The notes under the pieces were generated by a model that saw only the letters and a list, made by a program, of their open reading frames with translations, made no database searches and was not told the origin of the DNA. The translations under genes were made by a program, and so were the position numbers. Of a stretch of 64,000 nucleotides of DNA, positions 62,079 through 64,000 are shown in pieces; position 1 is the first letter of the stretch; every line of letters begins with the position of its first letter. The stretch comes from CAZAQV01 sp964487255 (GTDB lineage Bacteria; Myxococcota_A; Polyangia; Polyangiales; CAZAQV01), in NCBI GenBank assembly GCA_964487255.1, contig CAZAQV010000005.1, forward strand, positions 186,001 to 250,000. Reading direction: 5' to 3'.

Positions 62079-62651
62079 ATGGCAGGTTCTAGTCGTCGCT
62101 GCACCACGGCTCTGGCCGTCGTCCTCTCGTGTGCGTGCTCGCCCAGCGACAAGGGCGGCACCATCATCGCCAACCCGGGCGATGGCAGCGTGCGTGATAG
62201 CGCGCAGGACGATGCGGCAGCCGATGCCCAGCGCGATGCTGTGGTTGACGCGAAGCAACCGGGTGCAGACGCCGATCCAGAATGTGTGCCAACCCCGCCC
62301 GACGAGCCCAGTTTTGTGACGCCTCCGTGCAGCGAGAAGCTTGTGTCTTGCATCAACGCGTGCGCTGAGGCGGGCGACATGCAGTGTGTCGCCGCCTGTT
62401 GGGAAATGGAGCCGGAGTCCTGTCAGACGTGCATCAGCGAAGCGGCTGTCTATTGCTCCAGCAAGCAGGGTGGGTGTGAGTCGCAGTATGCAGCGTATTA
62501 TTGCTGCAGCAAAGACAGCGCGTGCTTCGGCGACCCGCAAGGCTGTGCTGACGGGCAGTGCGCGGCGCAGATGCAGAGTCTGCAGACCTGCCTCAACGCG
62601 GACCAAGCGTGTCTCTCGCAAGCGGTCCTTCAGTGTAGCCCGATGCAGTAG
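62079..62651 (+). CDS. Cys-rich lipoprotein of unknown function
   Basis: Predicted lipoprotein of 190 residues with leader ending SCAC (lipid Cys18 or Cys20). The mature part starts with an Asp/Ala/Gly-rich spacer and then has about 20 Cys in a compact region, such as CINACAEAGDMQCVAACWE, CQTCISEAAVYCSSK and CCSKDSACFG, suggesting a disulfide-bonded domain seen in other myxobacterial lipoproteins. It begins only ten bases after a MITE-like element, which may have changed its promoter. Twenty bases after the stop lies a palindrome array. Confidence 0.77.
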   Translation: MAGSSRRCTTALAVVLSCACSPSDKGGTIIANPGDGSVRDSAQDDAAADAQRDAVVDAKQPGADADPECVPTPPDEPSFVTPPCSEKLVSCINACAEAGDMQCVAACWEMEPESCQTCISEAAVYCSSKQGGCESQYAAYYCCSKDSACFGDPQGCADGQCAAQMQSLQTCLNADQACLSQAVLQCSPMQ

Positions 62652-62670
62652 CGAAAACCCGCCGACTCAC

Positions 62671-62730
62671 GTGTCAACGTCGACACGGTCTTGTGTCGAC
62701 GTTGACACGATCTTGTGTCAACGTCGACAC
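62671..62730. promoter_or_regulatory. Array of three alternating 16-bp near-palindromes
   Basis: gtgtcaacgtcgacac occurs at 62671-62686 and 62715-62730, and its exact reverse complement at 62693-62708. The spacers ggtctt and gatctt are six bases each, giving a 22-bp period. Copy 2 can pair perfectly over 16 bp with either copy 1 or copy 3, each leaving a six-base loop. Each single copy is itself almost a palindrome. It could be a terminator or attenuator, or an operator array for a dimeric regulator acting on the gene at 62937. Confidence 0.8.
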
Positions 62731-62936
62731 GTGTTGGTGGGCTGCTCAAGCGCGCGGTGAGGTGGCTCCCACGGCTCGACGTGCCGCCCACGACCGTCGA
62801 GCGAACGCGCGTGCGACAGGGGGGATGTGAAAATTACGGCCGATGAACCCAAAACACCGTGTACGACTGCGTTCGTCGGAACAGCGTTGAGCGGGTTTGG
62901 CTAGAAGTCTTTGCGGGACCGGGATACCGTAGCGCC

Positions 62937-64000
62937 ATGTCGAGTGAATCCTTGAACGCTGGCATTTCCGATACCGATCGTGCGTATTCGGCATTCAGCC
63001 GTGGCGAAACGAAAGAGGTCATCAACCTCGCGTTGACAATTCTCGGTCACGACGTTCGCAACCACGACGCCGTGCTCGTCCTGAGCCAGGCCGTTCAAGA
63101 AAGTGATGACGCCGATGATGTGCGCGCGCTACTTCCAGAAGTGTTCGAGCAACTGGTCGATGCGTATGTGCGTCGTGGTTGGCTGCCCTCTGCTGCGGTA
63201 GCCGCCAAAGCTGCGGCTGACGCCGGGGTTAAAAAAGGCCTCGTGCCCGCGGTGGCCAAAGCGTTTTGCAAGTCTTCGAAGCGCCTAGGCGATGGCGGGC
63301 AGCAGCCCCCTCCGTTGCCGCGCAAAGCTCGCCCTTCCGCCGTTCCTCTTGGCTCCGCGAAAGATGCGCTCAAGGCTTTTCTCGATAGCGAAGACCCGGT
63401 TGCGGACAATACCCCGCTGCCACGCCTTCCGCTTTTTTCGGCGCTGAGCGCCAAGGCGCTCGAGTCCTTTTTCGAAGCCAGCGATATCGTCGACCTCGAC
63501 GGTGACCAAGAGCTTTTTGCGGAGGGGGACGACGGTGACGCCATGTACATCGTGGTGCGCGGGATGCTTGAGGCATCACGCGACGTCGAAGGGCAACATT
63601 CGGTGCTCGCAGGTCTCGGACCCGGCGCGCTGGTGGGCGAAATGGCGCTTGTGACGGGTACGCCGCGTTCAGCGAGTATTAAGGCCCTCGAGCCCGCGCG
63701 CCTGCTCAAGATCGATAAGCCCTCGCTAGAGGCATTGGCCCAAACGAACGACGCCATCGGCAACGAGCTTGCGTCGTTCTGCTACCGCCGGATGATGCTC
63801 AATCTGCTGCAAACAAGTGAAATTCTCTCCGCCGTGCCACCCGAGGAGCGACACCACCTGCTTCAACATTTCGAAACGCGCCATATCGACAGCGACGAGA
63901 TCTTGATCGAAGAGGGGACGGACAACGACGAGGCACATCTGTTGGCCAGTGGCGAGGTGGTGGTCGAAGACAATGACGGAAATGCCATTGCGCGCCTCGG
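62937..64000 (+). CDS. Cyclic nucleotide-binding domain protein (cut by window end)
   Basis: Open from ATG at 62937 to the end of the window (354 codons seen). The N-terminal 140 residues are Ala-rich helices, perhaps TPR-like, followed by a Pro-rich linker (GGQQPPPLPRKARP). A cNMP-binding domain follows at about 180-270 (GDQELFAEGDDGDAMYIVVRGMLEASRD ... GPGALVGEMALVTGTPRSASI), containing the phosphate-binding-cassette pattern GEMALVTGTPRSA. A second such domain begins near residue 310 (RHIDSDEILIEEGTDNDEAHLLASGEVVVED) and runs off the end. It probably senses cAMP or cGMP. The start is weakly supported by a ribosome site. Confidence 0.83.
   Translation, partial: MSSESLNAGISDTDRAYSAFSRGETKEVINLALTILGHDVRNHDAVLVLSQAVQESDDADDVRALLPEVFEQLVDAYVRRGWLPSAAVAAKAAADAGVKKGLVPAVAKAFCKSSKRLGDGGQQPPPLPRKARPSAVPLGSAKDALKAFLDSEDPVADNTPLPRLPLFSALSAKALESFFEASDIVDLDGDQELFAEGDDGDAMYIVVRGMLEASRDVEGQHSVLAGLGPGALVGEMALVTGTPRSASIKALEPARLLKIDKPSLEALAQTNDAIGNELASFCYRRMMLNLLQTSEILSAVPPEERHHLLQHFETRHIDSDEILIEEGTDNDEAHLLASGEVVVEDNDGNAIARL

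Overview
This window is GC-rich bacterial DNA that most resembles a myxobacterium or close relative (Myxococcota, formerly deltaproteobacteria). The evidence is the combination of many lipoproteins with a lipobox cysteine, MopE-type DNDCDG repeats with a MYXO-CTERM-like tail, a CFI-box C-terminus, Hanks-type kinases (one fused to AAA and TPR domains), a TonB-dependent receptor carrying its own TonB C-terminal domain, PEGA/TPR proteins and Cys-rich surface proteins. I saw no tRNA, rRNA or CRISPR array. Housekeeping and accessory genes are interleaved and most genes are short-range neighbours on alternating strands.

Layout. 0.1-4 kb: xdhA-xdhB (xanthine dehydrogenase), tail-overlapping a large Flp-pilin-like membrane-anchored protein of unknown function (3.9-5.7 kb). 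6-8.3 kb: YqiJ/NfeD-like membrane protein, MopE-like vWA surface protein, 2Fe-2S ferredoxin. 8.4-12.7 kb: a very long TPR protein coupled to phoH. 12.7-17.3 kb, minus strand: a three-gene operon of c-type cytochrome-like lipoprotein, Tat-exported DUF1501 protein and DUF1549-like lipoprotein. 17.5-19.5 kb: predicted outer-membrane protein and an isopropylmalate/isocitrate dehydrogenase. 19.6-24 kb: PP2C phosphatase, then tolQ-tolR-tolA-like-tolB on the minus strand (no pal seen). 24-28.3 kb: PEGA/TPR protein, FG-GAP lipoprotein and vWA lipoprotein. 28.3-31.9 kb: serC, gltX and a CPBP protease.

31.9-32.7 kb is a small mobile module: a REP-associated (IS200/Y1-type) transposase bracketed by two matching palindromes. 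Then GFA-family protein, uvrB, a two-module AAA+ ATPase with an Flp-like N-terminal anchor, a Cys-pair lipoprotein, a CFI-box protein, an orphan DUF4266 lipoprotein, a Cys-rich repeat lipoprotein, a small lipoprotein and a Uma2-family protein (35-43.8 kb). 43.9-50.9 kb, minus strand: long-chain acyl-CoA synthetase, outer-membrane protein, lipoprotein and TonB-dependent receptor. 51-52.8 kb: a lipoprotein gene translationally coupled to a frame-shifted gene. 53-60.6 kb: trxB and two divergent Ser/Thr kinases. 60.7-64 kb: patatin-like phospholipase, a 162-bp MITE-like element, a Cys-rich lipoprotein, a striking array of three alternating 16-bp near-palindromes, and the start of a cyclic-nucleotide-binding protein cut by the window end.

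The most unusual items are the three-copy alternating palindrome array at 62671-62730 (two mutually exclusive perfect 16-bp stems), the MITE-like element at 61907-62068, the RAYT/REP module at 31856-32745, the shared Flp-like anchors on two unrelated large proteins, the catalytically degenerate first AAA module, and the +1 frameshifted gene at 52378-52831. All functions are assigned by reading motifs; no database search was run.
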